A DNA stretch of 64,000 nucleotides from UBA7960 sp964348755 (GCA_964348755.1 CAYGDW010000006.1:1-64000); one strand, 5' to 3'; numbered from the stretch's first letter, positions 26,501 to 34,629 are shown. Notes: generated by a model from the letters alone, not told the origin. Numbers and translations are program-made.

Positions 26501-28045
26501 GGCACTGAAATCAAAAACCGGAATGGCTTCGCCAAGGTTAATGATACCCTGAAAATCGAGAAAAAGGTTTGGGTCCTTTACAAGCAATGAGCCATTAAAT
26601 TTCTGGTTGCTTAGGTTGCCGGCAATTTCAAGGTTATTATAGGTGTAACCCCTAAGCTCTACCGATTTTACCTGTCCGGCAATAGCCAGGTCAACAGTTT
26701 CGAGGGTAATGCCCTTCCCTTCAACCTCGGCGTTCAGGTTTAACAACCCTATTTGGTTTTCGGCTTCAAATAATTTGCCGAGGTTAAAGTTTTCGGTTAT
26801 TAGCTGGCCTTTGTATGATGGCAGCCCTGATGGCAGGTGCTGCCTTACCAGAATGTCGGAGGTTATAACCCCGATGTCGGTTTGCAGTCTGCCAAATGCT
26901 ACCATATCGTTAACAAAACCTGTTAACCGGCCCCTGAAAGAGATGCGCCCCAGGTTGGCCAGGTTTGAGGGTACCTGCGGATAATTATTTCGTGCCGAAA
27001 CGGGCAACCTGAAGTTGCTCAGGTCGGTAATGGATGTACGCATATCCTCGAGCGAGAGGTTGATAAAGGTTTCTCTCAGGTTTGGCAGGCCCATAAGGTG
27101 AAAATTTCCTTTGAGGGCGGTGCTGCGGCCATAATTTACCGAAATGTTGGTGCCACGAAGGTTTGCGGGTGTGCCCCTGAAGTTTCCGCTTAACATTACC
27201 GGGCCATCAATACCATAAGCCGCCGGAATAAAAAAGCCTGCATCAGCCAAATCGAGTTTCGAATCATCAATGCTTACTTCAAGGGCAACCTCATCGAAAA
27301 TTTTTTCAAAAGATTGGTACCCTTCGTAAGTAAAATTGACTTGTAACTCTAAATCGCTAAGCGGAGTTCTGACAATCAGGTTTTTAATTTGAGCCTGTTG
27401 AGGGTTTATTAAAAAGCTACCCGAAAGGTATTGCAGCTCAAATCCTTTTGCTTCTTTAAAGGTAATGCGATTAAGCTCAAATGAAAGGGTGTCTTTGGCC
27501 AGTTTTATACCGTCAATAGCCATGGCAAAATCGCCAACGGCAAAATGGCCCGGGTCGAACCCAAAATCGGTTGGTGCCTTGTTATGATCCTGAAACGAAA
27601 AGGCCGAACGGCTAAATTCGAGCGAATTACACACTATTTGCCAGCGTTTTTTTTCCGGGTCGGGCTCATCGGCCATAAGGTAATCAACAAGGAATCGGAA
27701 ATTAAATTCTTTTTTTCCGTTATAGCGGGTAAGACCAATAAATGATTGATCGAATGAAATTTTGTTAATTATAAGCAGCCTTTTTCGAAATGAAACCCTT
27801 GAAATGTCTATAACGGTTCGTTTGGCAAATATCATTTGTTCCTGGTGCTGGTCTTCAACCAACATATCTTCGAGTACAACATTCAGAAAAAATGAAACAT
27901 TTACCCCGCCAACATTTACTCTTGTATCAAGTTGCCTTGACAGGTAGTTTGCAATGCGTTGGCCCAGATATGTCTGCACGCGCGGGCTGCGTAAGATGCC
28001 ATAACCGATCAGCGGAAGCAATACCACTACTGCCAGCACTATCAT
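23573..28045 (-). CDS. TamB-like translocation and assembly module protein
   Basis: A 1490-residue AsmA/TamB-superfamily protein. A hydrophobic N-terminal anchor (VLAVVVLLPLIGYGIL) is followed by the repetitive beta-rich periplasmic bridge. The C-terminal TamB domain lies in roughly the last 380 residues, with YTIEEGEYLFTLQNIINKRF and RAVYRLRTALYDL. Such proteins span the periplasm and are linked to phospholipid transport or outer-membrane assembly. The expected BamA-like partner (TamA) is not adjacent. The first ATG leaves the anchor without positive residues. The in-frame codons just upstream encode KGIKKRRKIL but contain no ATG, GTG or TTG, so the true start is uncertain. Confidence 0.9.
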   Translation of the reverse strand: MIVLAVVVLLPLIGYGILRSPRVQTYLGQRIANYLSRQLDTRVNVGGVNVSFFLNVVLEDMLVEDQHQEQMIFAKRTVIDISRVSFRKRLLIINKISFDQSFIGLTRYNGKKEFNFRFLVDYLMADEPDPEKKRWQIVCNSLEFSRSAFSFQDHNKAPTDFGFDPGHFAVGDFAMAIDGIKLAKDTLSFELNRITFKEAKGFELQYLSGSFLINPQQAQIKNLIVRTPLSDLELQVNFTYEGYQSFEKIFDEVALEVSIDDSKLDLADAGFFIPAAYGIDGPVMLSGNFRGTPANLRGTNISVNYGRSTALKGNFHLMGLPNLRETFINLSLEDMRTSITDLSNFRLPVSARNNYPQVPSNLANLGRISFRGRLTGFVNDMVAFGRLQTDIGVITSDILVRQHLPSGLPSYKGQLITENFNLGKLFEAENQIGLLNLNAEVEGKGITLETVDLAIAGQVKSVELRGYTYNNLEIAGNLSNQKFNGSLLVKDPNLFLDFQGIINLGEAIPVFDFSARFEQANLTRLNVYQRDTLAESLVSGVLTINAVGSDFDNITGQVVLDHLFYEELSLENEIKNQYTTGRIQLIKTIDENQSKMLQLRSDFLDADLTGHFRFYRIGQSVRNLVEVYIPAFYRHLGPAKDNGFYFGNTGFVVQFKETGMLSDLFFPYIRVSSGSGLRGSFGKAAGELEFNAWADTLVLAGNRFSNLHINSQPQNNTFHLDLKSDRLLISDSLFMDQLSFTGQLRNDNLQTRLVWNNPDSRKRNFGNIEGLLQFFDRNRTGLSLLPSLAVINDAAWRTNAGNQVVFDSARVEVRNLMISKNEEYLLVNGLLSQNPEDQMLIEFNEFDVTNLSQLLRLKNMNFEGAISGQLALGSLRDSPRFEADLYVSNFAFNFDHLGDLHFVSHWDNNQKGFHTYLEVVYHGNVGSNRPLRASGYFFPERKDNNFDLDIVAENLKMSIWGRYLESFASNFRGLATGRLRLEGPLNQPELSGRLKLARAGLNINFLNTSYTFTHDLTITKNQFSFENMVINDTFGNSGLVSGRVTHQTFKDFGIDIMLRPERMALLNTSAGQNNVMFYGRAFGSGVAHIFGPVDNITLNMSGRTSRGTQIFLPLDRTDYVAESTFITFVSRDTLRAIAPVQIPQGSNLTLNLDLEVTPDAEIQLIFDSRMGDIIRGRGAGNIKMELPAGGSFRMYGDYTIEEGEYLFTLQNIINKRFRIEQGGVIRWMGDPLDADIDLRAVYRLRTALYDLVQAVDTSEAFRRRIPIETVMILRDKLYNPTISFDIAIPGGDEGTREMLQRIITTEQEMNRQVFSLLVLNRFMPTTTDQYNTALGFGVGSTSSELLSNQLSNWLSQISNEFDIGINYRPGDQISSQELEVALSTQLFNDRVTIDGNVGVAGNAPGLGNQRTSTIIGDVNVEVKLTPEGRFRVKAFNRSNTFDIVNANSPYTQGIGVFFRKEFDNLHELWRRRVRSEGQTGFEQEIPVEDL

Positions 28046-28068
28046 TAATATTTTTCTTCTTTTTTTGA

Positions 28069-28076
28069 TACCTTTG
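28069..28076 (+). promoter_or_regulatory. Putative -7 element of the tsaD promoter
   Basis: TACCTTTG is a perfect -7 match, 38 bases before the preferred tsaD ATG. No TTTG -33 is seen at the right spacing; the upstream stretch is T-rich. It lies in the 68-base divergent gap between tsaD and the TamB-like gene. Confidence 0.45.
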
Positions 28077-28113
28077 TACCCCCTGTTAAAATTCCTAATT
28101 GTCGGTAACTTTC

Positions 28114-29136
28114 ATGAGTATATACATTCTCGGAATAGAGACTTCGTGCGATGATACATCTGCTGCAGTTATCAAAGATCGCAAAATTCTTGCCAACTTC
28201 ATTGCCAACCAAACCGTGCATAAAGATTTTGGGGGAGTTGTGCCGGAACTTGCTTCAAGGGCTCATCAACAAAATATTATTCCTGTAATTGACAAGGCCC
28301 TGAGTGTTGCAAATATAACGAAAAATCAGCTTCAAGCAGTAGCTTTTACCAATGGGCCTGGCCTTTTGGGCTCTTTGCTGGTGGGTGCCAGTTTTGCAAA
28401 GGCTTTTTCGCTTGCCCTGAATATACCGCTTATTGAGGTAAATCATATGCATGCCCACATAATGGCTCTTTTTATTGATGATGAGCAGCAACCTAAACAT
28501 CCTGATTTCCCCTTCCTTTGCCTCACGGTTTCGGGCGGGCATACCCAAATAGTGTTGGTACGCGATTATTTCGACATGGAAGTAATTGGCCAGACTATTG
28601 ATGACGCTGCAGGCGAAGCATTCGACAAGGCAGCCAAAATCATGGGGCTTCCGTATCCCGGCGGCCCCTTTATTGACCAATTTGCCAGCCAGGGTAACCC
28701 CATTACTTACAAATTTCCACATCCCAGTTTACCTGGCCTCGATTTCAGTTTCAGCGGCTTAAAAACTTCTATACTGTATTTTTTGCGCGATGAGCTGGCA
28801 AGAGATCCGGAATTTATCGAAAAAAATAAAACAGACCTTTGCGCTTCAATTCAGCACACAATTGTTGATATTTTATTGCGCAAAGTAAAAAAGGCGGTAA
28901 AGGAAACAGGAATAAGCCAGGTGGCAATTGCCGGAGGGGTTTCGGCCAATTCGGGGCTTCGCAATACCTTACTTAGTATGGAAAAAACCGCCGGATGGCA
29001 GGTGTATATTCCTAAATTTGAATATTGCACCGACAATGCCGCCATGATTGCAATTACGGGCTATTTCAAATTCATGCAGGGAAAGTTTGTTGGCCAGGAA
29101 GTAACGCCATACACCAGATATAGCACGAAAAAATAA
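28114..29136 (+). CDS. tsaD: tRNA N6-threonylcarbamoyladenosine transferase subunit TsaD
   Basis: TsaD transfers the threonylcarbamoyl group to A37 of ANN-decoding tRNAs, working with TsaB, TsaC and TsaE. The ASKHA-fold protein starts ILGIETSCDDTSAAV, has the metal-binding His pair in NHMHAH, then VSGGHTQ and GGVSANSGLR. From the ATG of MSIYILGIET it is 340 residues, the normal size. A TTG five codons earlier is possible but less likely. It is divergent from the TamB-like gene. Confidence 0.96.
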   Translation: MSIYILGIETSCDDTSAAVIKDRKILANFIANQTVHKDFGGVVPELASRAHQQNIIPVIDKALSVANITKNQLQAVAFTNGPGLLGSLLVGASFAKAFSLALNIPLIEVNHMHAHIMALFIDDEQQPKHPDFPFLCLTVSGGHTQIVLVRDYFDMEVIGQTIDDAAGEAFDKAAKIMGLPYPGGPFIDQFASQGNPITYKFPHPSLPGLDFSFSGLKTSILYFLRDELARDPEFIEKNKTDLCASIQHTIVDILLRKVKKAVKETGISQVAIAGGVSANSGLRNTLLSMEKTAGWQVYIPKFEYCTDNAAMIAITGYFKFMQGKFVGQEVTPYTRYSTKK

Positions 29137-29313
29137 CATTTAAGGCCAAATAATGCCCTTAGAAAAGCTGAACCGAATGGAGGCCTAAAAGCAAAAAAGG
29201 CTAAATCCATAAAGTTTAGGCAACCGGCGCCTGGGGTTTAAAAAAATCATTTGAAAAGGTTTCCTGGCCGTGGGTAAAAAGTGAGTTACGGCATTGCTAA
29301 CATTTAAAGCGAT

Positions 29314-30144
29314 TTATTCAGAATCAGGAATGGCAATGCGTATGAAGCGGTCGTTGTAAGCCCGGCCTAATGTGTTCAGCTCTCGTTGGTACTGCAGGTA
29401 ATCTTTGGGCCTTCGGGTTTTTTTTAAGCGATCGTCAATATACTTGTTTAATAAAAAATCGTAAATATATTGTGCATTCTTTTGTCCGGCAAAAACGCTT
29501 AGTTGGTAAAGGTCGGCAAAGCCAAGCGGGAATGACTGATATTCATAGGCCATTTGGCCGGTAAGTGTATTTTTACGAAACCTCCCTTGGAACACATCGT
29601 TTGTAAATTGCGAACTGTACAAAACCTGCATAGGGCGCTCAGGATGATTCAATTCGGTAAATTCGAACCATTGGCTTTGGGTTAGAATTACCTGCGGAAA
29701 TGCAATTTCATATACCGTAGTGTCGTATAGGGTATATTTTAAATCTTTGTCGTTGTATTCCATTGCTTCGAGCTGTGCCACCGAAAAAACATAGGCCAGA
29801 CTGTCGAGTGCAAGAAACTTTTCTATTTCAGATGCCTCATAGGCTTTTACCCCAAACAATGCAAGGTTTTCGCGCAAAGCATCCATAAATAAATTTATCA
29901 GAACCGAATCATTGGCGTGTTTTATAAACTGACTTTCACTTAGGTTAAATGGATCGACCTGCGCTGGTTTAAGGCTGTCAGGGTGAGCAGGGTAAAATTT
30001 CCGGATAACTGCCGGCGGTGGAAGCAACAGTACATGCAATTGGGCCTGTTGAGTAACAAATTGAATGGCAAGATTGCGCTGGCTGCTGCACGAGAACAGC
30101 AGAACTGCCATCATTAAAAGAAAAAGTCGGTTTGCAGATTTCAA
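29314..30144 (-). CDS. Lipoprotein of unknown function
   Basis: I do not recognise this 276-residue protein. It begins MKSANRLFLLMMAVLLFSC, a clear type II signal peptide with the lipobox LFSC at Cys19, so it is probably anchored in the outer membrane or exposed at the surface. The mature part is mixed alpha/beta, with Tyr- and Phe-rich segments and a Lys/Arg-rich end (DDRLKKTRRPKDYLQYQREL). No known domain is visible. It lies downstream of the flavodiiron gene on the same strand, with a 149-base gap containing a hairpin, so it is probably expressed separately. Confidence 0.75.
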   Translation of the reverse strand: MKSANRLFLLMMAVLLFSCSSQRNLAIQFVTQQAQLHVLLLPPPAVIRKFYPAHPDSLKPAQVDPFNLSESQFIKHANDSVLINLFMDALRENLALFGVKAYEASEIEKFLALDSLAYVFSVAQLEAMEYNDKDLKYTLYDTTVYEIAFPQVILTQSQWFEFTELNHPERPMQVLYSSQFTNDVFQGRFRKNTLTGQMAYEYQSFPLGFADLYQLSVFAGQKNAQYIYDFLLNKYIDDRLKKTRRPKDYLQYQRELNTLGRAYNDRFIRIAIPDSE

Positions 30145-30222
30145 ATTTTTTTGCTGATAATTTGGGTTCTAAGTTAACCATTTTGTAAAAAAATATTAAG
30201 TGTTGCCCCAAGTAATAATAGG

Positions 30223-30258
30223 CGGGGCTTTATGAAACTCAAATTTCAAAAAGCCCCG
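30223..30258 (-). terminator. Stem-loop after the flavodiiron gene
   Basis: CGGGGCTTT at 30223-30231 pairs with AAAGCCCCG at 30250-30258, and the loop can pair further (TGAAA/TTTCA). It lies just after the flavodiiron stop on the minus strand. There is no good U run after it, so termination is likely but not certain. Confidence 0.5.
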
Positions 30259-30293
30259 AAAGGCATTCAATTTTTACCAGAAACTAGGCCCTA

Positions 30294-31514
30294 TTAATTT
30301 TCTGCAAGAATTTTTTCACCAATGAGTTTGCCATATTCGAAACCGAGTTTATATTCGTTTTCGTGTGGCGAGAATTTAAAATAGACCCCATCGCCAAGTA
30401 CATTAAGTTTAAGGTTGGTCAGGTTGGCATTAATTAGTTTGGTAGCTTCGCCGCTCCAGCCGTATGAGCCAAAAGAGCCTGCAACCTTACCCTTGTCTCT
30501 AATGGGGCTTATTAAAGCAAAGAGTTTGTAAATGGGAAGCAAAATGTTTTGATTTATGGTGGGGCAACCTACCACTATTCCGCTGCTTCGGGCAATTCTT
30601 TCGTCAATGTCGCCCAGGGGCATGGTTTCAATATCGGCTACTTCAACGTTAAAGTCGCCTGTGCTGCGTATTCCTTCGGCAATGGCTTCGGCAAGCCTGC
30701 CAGTGTTTTGATAGGCCGAAACGTAGGGAATAAACACAAAATCTTTTTGAGGGGTATTGATAGCTTCCAAAGAATATTGTTCCGAAAGGTCAACCCATTT
30801 TTTCCAGTTGTTCATTAGCAATGGCCCATGTCCGGTAAGTATGGCCTTAATTTCGAGCGGCCGAATTTTTTCAATGGCCTTAAGCATAAATTTGCTGAAA
30901 GGCTTCAATATTACCTCAAAATAATATTTAAAGGCATCGGCAAAGTCGCCCACCTGATGGTCGTACATTTTGTGGTTTGCATAATGGCATCCAAACGAGT
31001 CGCAGGTAAATAGCAGCTTGTCGTCTTCGAGGTAGGTGTACATGCTGTCGGGCCAGTGGAGGTTGGGTGCCGAAATAAACCGCAGGGTTTTGTTGCCCAG
31101 ATCGAGAGTGTCGCCATCTTTGGCAATAATATGCCTGAAGTCTTTACCCAAAAGGTCTTTTAAATAGCCAATGGCAATGCGGCTGGCTACCACTGTGGCA
31201 TTGGGAGCCACGGCAAGCAGGTTGGCCAGGTTGCCGCTGTGGTCAGGCTCGGTGTGGTTTAGTATAATATATTCAATTTCGGTGGGGTCGGTTACCTTTT
31301 TAATTTTATCAAGATAAACATCCCAGAACTTTTCCTTCGAAGTTTCAACAATAGCCTTTTTATCTGCATTAATAAAATAAGAGTTGTAAGTGGTGCCGTA
31401 TTCGGTGGTCATTACCACATCGAAAGTAACAATGTCGTAATCAAGTATGCCTATCCATTTTACATCGCGGGTAATGTCAAGCACTTCAACGTCGGGTCTT
31501 TTAAGGTCTTTCAT
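30294..31514 (-). CDS. Flavodiiron protein (FprA-type A-type flavoprotein)
   Basis: A two-domain flavodiiron protein, which reduces O2 to water or NO to N2O in anaerobes. The N-terminal metallo-beta-lactamase-like domain supplies the diiron ligands, including HTEPDHSGN and the Asp of DSFGCHYA, then GHGPLL. The C-terminal flavodoxin domain (from about 255) contains VFIPYVSAYQNTGRLAEAIA, the FMN loop, and GSYGWSGEA. From the ATG of MKDLKRPDVEVLDI it is 406 residues; a GTG four codons earlier is possible. It carries no rubredoxin extension, so a separate electron donor is needed. Its location beside hydE and hydF suggests protection of oxygen-sensitive hydrogenase chemistry. Confidence 0.92.
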   Translation of the reverse strand: MKDLKRPDVEVLDITRDVKWIGILDYDIVTFDVVMTTEYGTTYNSYFINADKKAIVETSKEKFWDVYLDKIKKVTDPTEIEYIILNHTEPDHSGNLANLLAVAPNATVVASRIAIGYLKDLLGKDFRHIIAKDGDTLDLGNKTLRFISAPNLHWPDSMYTYLEDDKLLFTCDSFGCHYANHKMYDHQVGDFADAFKYYFEVILKPFSKFMLKAIEKIRPLEIKAILTGHGPLLMNNWKKWVDLSEQYSLEAINTPQKDFVFIPYVSAYQNTGRLAEAIAEGIRSTGDFNVEVADIETMPLGDIDERIARSSGIVVGCPTINQNILLPIYKLFALISPIRDKGKVAGSFGSYGWSGEATKLINANLTNLKLNVLGDGVYFKFSPHENEYKLGFEYGKLIGEKILAEN

Positions 31515-31719
31515 AACTATATTCACATTTTAGGTTTTAATTTCAACTGTTTTAACCGAAAGGTTTGGCCATTATACCCCAGCCTGCCAGAGGTTTTGAA
31601 TGCCAGGCCAGTCTGTACAATTTGCTGCAACAAGTTTTGCATTATTTAGTATTGCTTTGGGTGTATTTTAAACCTCTGCTAATTTCCAAATTCAATAATA
31701 AATAACACTTTTATTTTGT

Positions 31720-32847
31720 TCAATTCTTTTTACGTTTTTCGAACCGCTTTGAGTCGCCCCATTCGCCGTATCCAACCTGTCCGCCGGCCATATGTATGCG
31801 TGCCTCTAGGCAACGGCTGCACTCATCGGCATCTTCGTCAATGCAGGGCTTGTCTTCATAAAGCAAATAGTCTTCGCGGTACTTTGTAGGCGTAAGGTTG
31901 GGCATAATAATATTGGCGCCAACTTTTACGGCCTTTTCGCGGCCAATAGGGTCAATGGCCTGCATGGCGGTGGTGGCTGCAATATTTATGTCTTTCATCA
32001 TTATGCGCAGTATGGCCACCATTTTCAGGGAAAGATAAAAACGGTCGATTTTTGGCAGTAATTTGTCTCGATATTTATACAAGGGTGTATCCTGGTGCTC
32101 AATGTAAGGGCCCATACCAACCATATCAATATCATGCTGACGAAAAAACAACAGGTCGTCGGCCAAGTCTTCAGTGGTTTGGAATGGTAGCCCAATCATA
32201 ACGCCAGAACCCACCTGATAACCCACCTTTCGCAGCAGGTTCAGGCAGTTGAGGCGAGCCTGGTAGTCGTGCTTTTTGTTGTCAGGGTGGTATTTTGTGT
32301 AAAGTTCAGGGTTCGATACTTCAATGCGAAGCAGGTAGCGGTGCGCACCTGCATCGAACCACCGGCGGTAAGTGTCTTCGCTTTGTTCGCCAAGCGAAAG
32401 AGTAATTCCCAACCCACCCTGGCTAAGGGTCTTAATATCATTAACAATACGCTCAATACGGCCAACATATTCTTTATCAGTACGTTCGCCTGCTTGAATG
32501 ACAATGCTGCCAAATTTGTTTTCCCAGGCATAGCGGGCGGCATCTATCACTTCCTGTTCGGTAACCTCATATCGATGGGTATTTTTGTTTCCGGCGCGTA
32601 TGCCACAATAGAGGCAATTCTTACCGCAAAGATTCGAAAACTCAACAAGCCCGCGGTAATACACTTTTTTGCCTACGTACGCTTCCTTTATGGCCGCCGA
32701 TTTTTCAAAAATTAGCTTGCGATCTTCCTCATTGGCCGCCAATAATGTTTCCAGGTCAACCTTTTCGAGGGTTTCCTTTTCGAGGATATTTTTGATTGTA
32801 TTGATCACTTGTTGGGTTTGAGGTTGTGCCTGCCACGCGACAGGCAA
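31720..32847 (-). CDS. hydE: [FeFe]-hydrogenase maturase HydE (radical SAM)
   Basis: HydE is a radical-SAM enzyme that helps build the dithiolate-bridged diiron subcluster of [FeFe]-hydrogenase. The cluster motif is CxxxCxxC at Cys74, Cys78 and Cys81. A second, C-terminal Cys set spaced Cx7CxxC (CIDEDADECSRC) matches the auxiliary cluster site seen in some HydE proteins. The 375-residue length is normal. Biotin synthase and PylB are relatives, but the adjacent hydF makes HydE the best call. HydG and the hydrogenase itself are not in the window. Confidence 0.92.
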   Translation of the reverse strand: MPVAWQAQPQTQQVINTIKNILEKETLEKVDLETLLAANEEDRKLIFEKSAAIKEAYVGKKVYYRGLVEFSNLCGKNCLYCGIRAGNKNTHRYEVTEQEVIDAARYAWENKFGSIVIQAGERTDKEYVGRIERIVNDIKTLSQGGLGITLSLGEQSEDTYRRWFDAGAHRYLLRIEVSNPELYTKYHPDNKKHDYQARLNCLNLLRKVGYQVGSGVMIGLPFQTTEDLADDLLFFRQHDIDMVGMGPYIEHQDTPLYKYRDKLLPKIDRFYLSLKMVAILRIMMKDINIAATTAMQAIDPIGREKAVKVGANIIMPNLTPTKYREDYLLYEDKPCIDEDADECSRCLEARIHMAGGQVGYGEWGDSKRFEKRKKN

Positions 32848-32925
32848 GGTTTTTGGTTTTAAGTACGAATTTTATTAGTCATCAAAGAAAATTAATCCTA
32901 TCCAGTGATTATAGGCAGTTCTCCA

Positions 32926-32983
32926 AATTATCACATTACCCCATTATCACATTACCCCATTATCACCTTACCACATTACCCCA
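32926..32983 (+). repeat. Short tandem repeat between hydF and hydE
   Basis: Two exact copies of the 16-base unit ATTATCACATTACCCC are followed by an expanded 24-base variant and then ATTAATAAAG, inside the 136-base gap between hydF and hydE. It ends next to the hydF stop. Length variation by slippage between strains is plausible. A regulatory role is not shown. Confidence 0.75.
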
Positions 32984-34204
32984 TTAATAAAGCCTTTTCC
33001 CGTTGTTCAAAAAAGGTGCTACGGCCCGTTTATAGATGCCGTGCATCCATGCAATGGCCATTCCGTAGTTTGTTACAGGCACTCCTGCATCTACAGCAGC
33101 CTTAAGCCTGCCCACTACCTGCTTGCGTGTAATAATGCAGCCGCCACACTGCACCACAAGTGCATAATTAGTTATAGGGTGTGGTGTATCGGCCAACCCT
33201 GCCACCACATCGAAATGCAGTTCCTTGGCGGTATATTTAGTCATCCAGTTCGGGATTTTAAAACGTCCGATATCGTCGCACGACACATGGTGCGTGCATG
33301 ACTCAAGTATCAGCACCCGGTCGCCATTCTGCAGGCTATCAATTTTAGGAGTGCCCTCGAGGTAGTTTTCGAAATCGCCTTTATGGCTGGCCAGCATAAT
33401 GCTGAAACTGGTAAGCGGAATATGCCTGGGTATTGCTGCATTGGCTTTTTCGAACACCTGGCTGTCGGTTATGGCAAGTTTTGGCTGTGGCCTGAGCTGG
33501 CTAATTAATTCCTCCAGGCCGTTTTCTTTTACCAAAACCACTGGGCAGTCGTTATCGAGCACATCGCGAATGGCTTGTACCTGTGGCAAAATCATTCGCC
33601 CTTCGGGGGCTTCGCTGTCAATTGGCGTAATGAGCAGCACCATATCGCCCGGGCTGAGCAAATGGCCAAGCAGGCTGCGAGAGGTGTAGGCTGTTGGCGG
33701 CATGGCCTTGCGAAGGGTTTCGAGAAGCTGGTCAATATTTGAAGGCTGCAAAGCGCAGAAATCCACAACCTGGGCGCGGTAGTCTGCTTCAAGTTTTTGT
33801 TTCAAACCCTCACTTAACATTTCCATGTCAGCCTTGTTGTGAACAACCACAATAGGCACTTTGTACTCTCCACAAGTTTTTACAATGTCAAGCTCGTATT
33901 GTCCAAAAGTGTTTTGGGCAATAATTAGAATGGCCAGATCGACTGTGCGAAGGGCTGCCAAAGTGCGGCCAACGCGTTTTGCTCCAAGTTCGCCATCATC
34001 GTCAATGCCCGCAGTATCAATAAGTATTGCCGGGCCAATTCCAGCAATCTCCATCGACTTGCGCACAGGGTCGGTGGTTGTGCCAGGCACCTCCGAAACA
34101 ATGGCTATATCCTGGCCCGCCAAAGCATTGATAAAAGAGCTTTTACCAATATTGCGCCGACCAAAAATACCAATATGAGGCTTCGATTCCCTGCCTTTTA
34201 ACAT
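32984..34204 (-). CDS. hydF: [FeFe]-hydrogenase maturation GTPase HydF
   Basis: HydF is the scaffold that carries the diiron precursor to apo-hydrogenase. The N-terminal TrmE-like GTPase domain has GRRNIGKSS (G1), the TTTDPV switch, DTAGIDD (G3) and HNKAD (G4). The C-terminal cluster domain has the CxHx47CxxC pattern (CTH followed 47 residues later by CGGC), within the published spacing as I recall it. The 406-residue length is normal. It precedes hydE on the minus strand and has a -7-like element upstream. Confidence 0.94.
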   Translation of the reverse strand: MLKGRESKPHIGIFGRRNIGKSSFINALAGQDIAIVSEVPGTTTDPVRKSMEIAGIGPAILIDTAGIDDDGELGAKRVGRTLAALRTVDLAILIIAQNTFGQYELDIVKTCGEYKVPIVVVHNKADMEMLSEGLKQKLEADYRAQVVDFCALQPSNIDQLLETLRKAMPPTAYTSRSLLGHLLSPGDMVLLITPIDSEAPEGRMILPQVQAIRDVLDNDCPVVLVKENGLEELISQLRPQPKLAITDSQVFEKANAAIPRHIPLTSFSIMLASHKGDFENYLEGTPKIDSLQNGDRVLILESCTHHVSCDDIGRFKIPNWMTKYTAKELHFDVVAGLADTPHPITNYALVVQCGGCIITRKQVVGRLKAAVDAGVPVTNYGMAIAWMHGIYKRAVAPFLNNGKRLY

Positions 34205-34223
34205 GGCTCTTTTAATATAAACA

Positions 34224-34231
34224 CAAAGATA
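34224..34231 (-). promoter_or_regulatory. Putative -7 element of the hydF-hydE promoter
   Basis: The minus strand reads TATCTTTG, an exact TAnnTTTG match, 20 bases before the hydF ATG. I see no -33 TTTG at 19-21 bases. Confidence 0.45.
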
Positions 34232-34481
34232 ATTGAAAAAATTGGGAGTAAGAATTGAGCAACCAAAAGCCTTGCCATTTAAAACTGATTTAATTGCCCT
34301 TAAAACAGTAAATTATTAAGGGATTAAATTTATCAAACCTCGTTTTGGGCAAAACTGCATTTCATTAATATTTATGAAACGAGTAAGATTCGTAAAACTC
34401 AAACAAGGATGAACCGAAGTTCAGCGAAGCTAAAATTCATCTTGCGAGTTCCATCCGACCTTAATTTAAAAATTATTTACG

Positions 34482-34530
34482 GATGAAAATGACGGGATTT
34501 CTCGCTTCGCTCGAAATGACAAGGCTTTCG
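34482..34530 (-). repeat. Dispersed REP-like repeat, copy 2
   Basis: The reverse complement matches the copy at 6-54 at about 47 of 49 positions, through the shared segment around TTTCGAGCGAAGCGAGAAAT. The two copies are inverted relative to each other and 34 kb apart. Both lie in intergenic DNA. Confidence 0.75.
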
Positions 34531-34604
34531 TGGGTTTTGGGGAAGATAGTTGTTTGGCGGCGGCTTCGCTGCCACCTACCCCCTTAATAAAAAGCTAACT
34601 GACT

Positions 34605-34629
34605 GTAATTCCGAACGTAGTGAGGAATC
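34605..34629 (+). repeat. Diverged REP-like repeat, copy 3
   Basis: This 25-base element (GTAATTCCGAACGTAGTGAG then GAATC) matches the core of copies 1 and 2 at 19 of 25 positions. It lies in inverted orientation 75 bases from copy 2, so the two could form a larger stem in RNA or single-stranded DNA. Confidence 0.5.

Noticed and set aside
32926..32983. A possible CRISPR array at the hydF-hydE repeat
   Set aside because: The units are contiguous with no spacers and are only 16 bases long.
32905..33105. Open frame across the tandem repeat after hydF
   Set aside because: It is antisense to the end of hydF and its repeated HYP-type text simply translates the 16-base DNA repeat.
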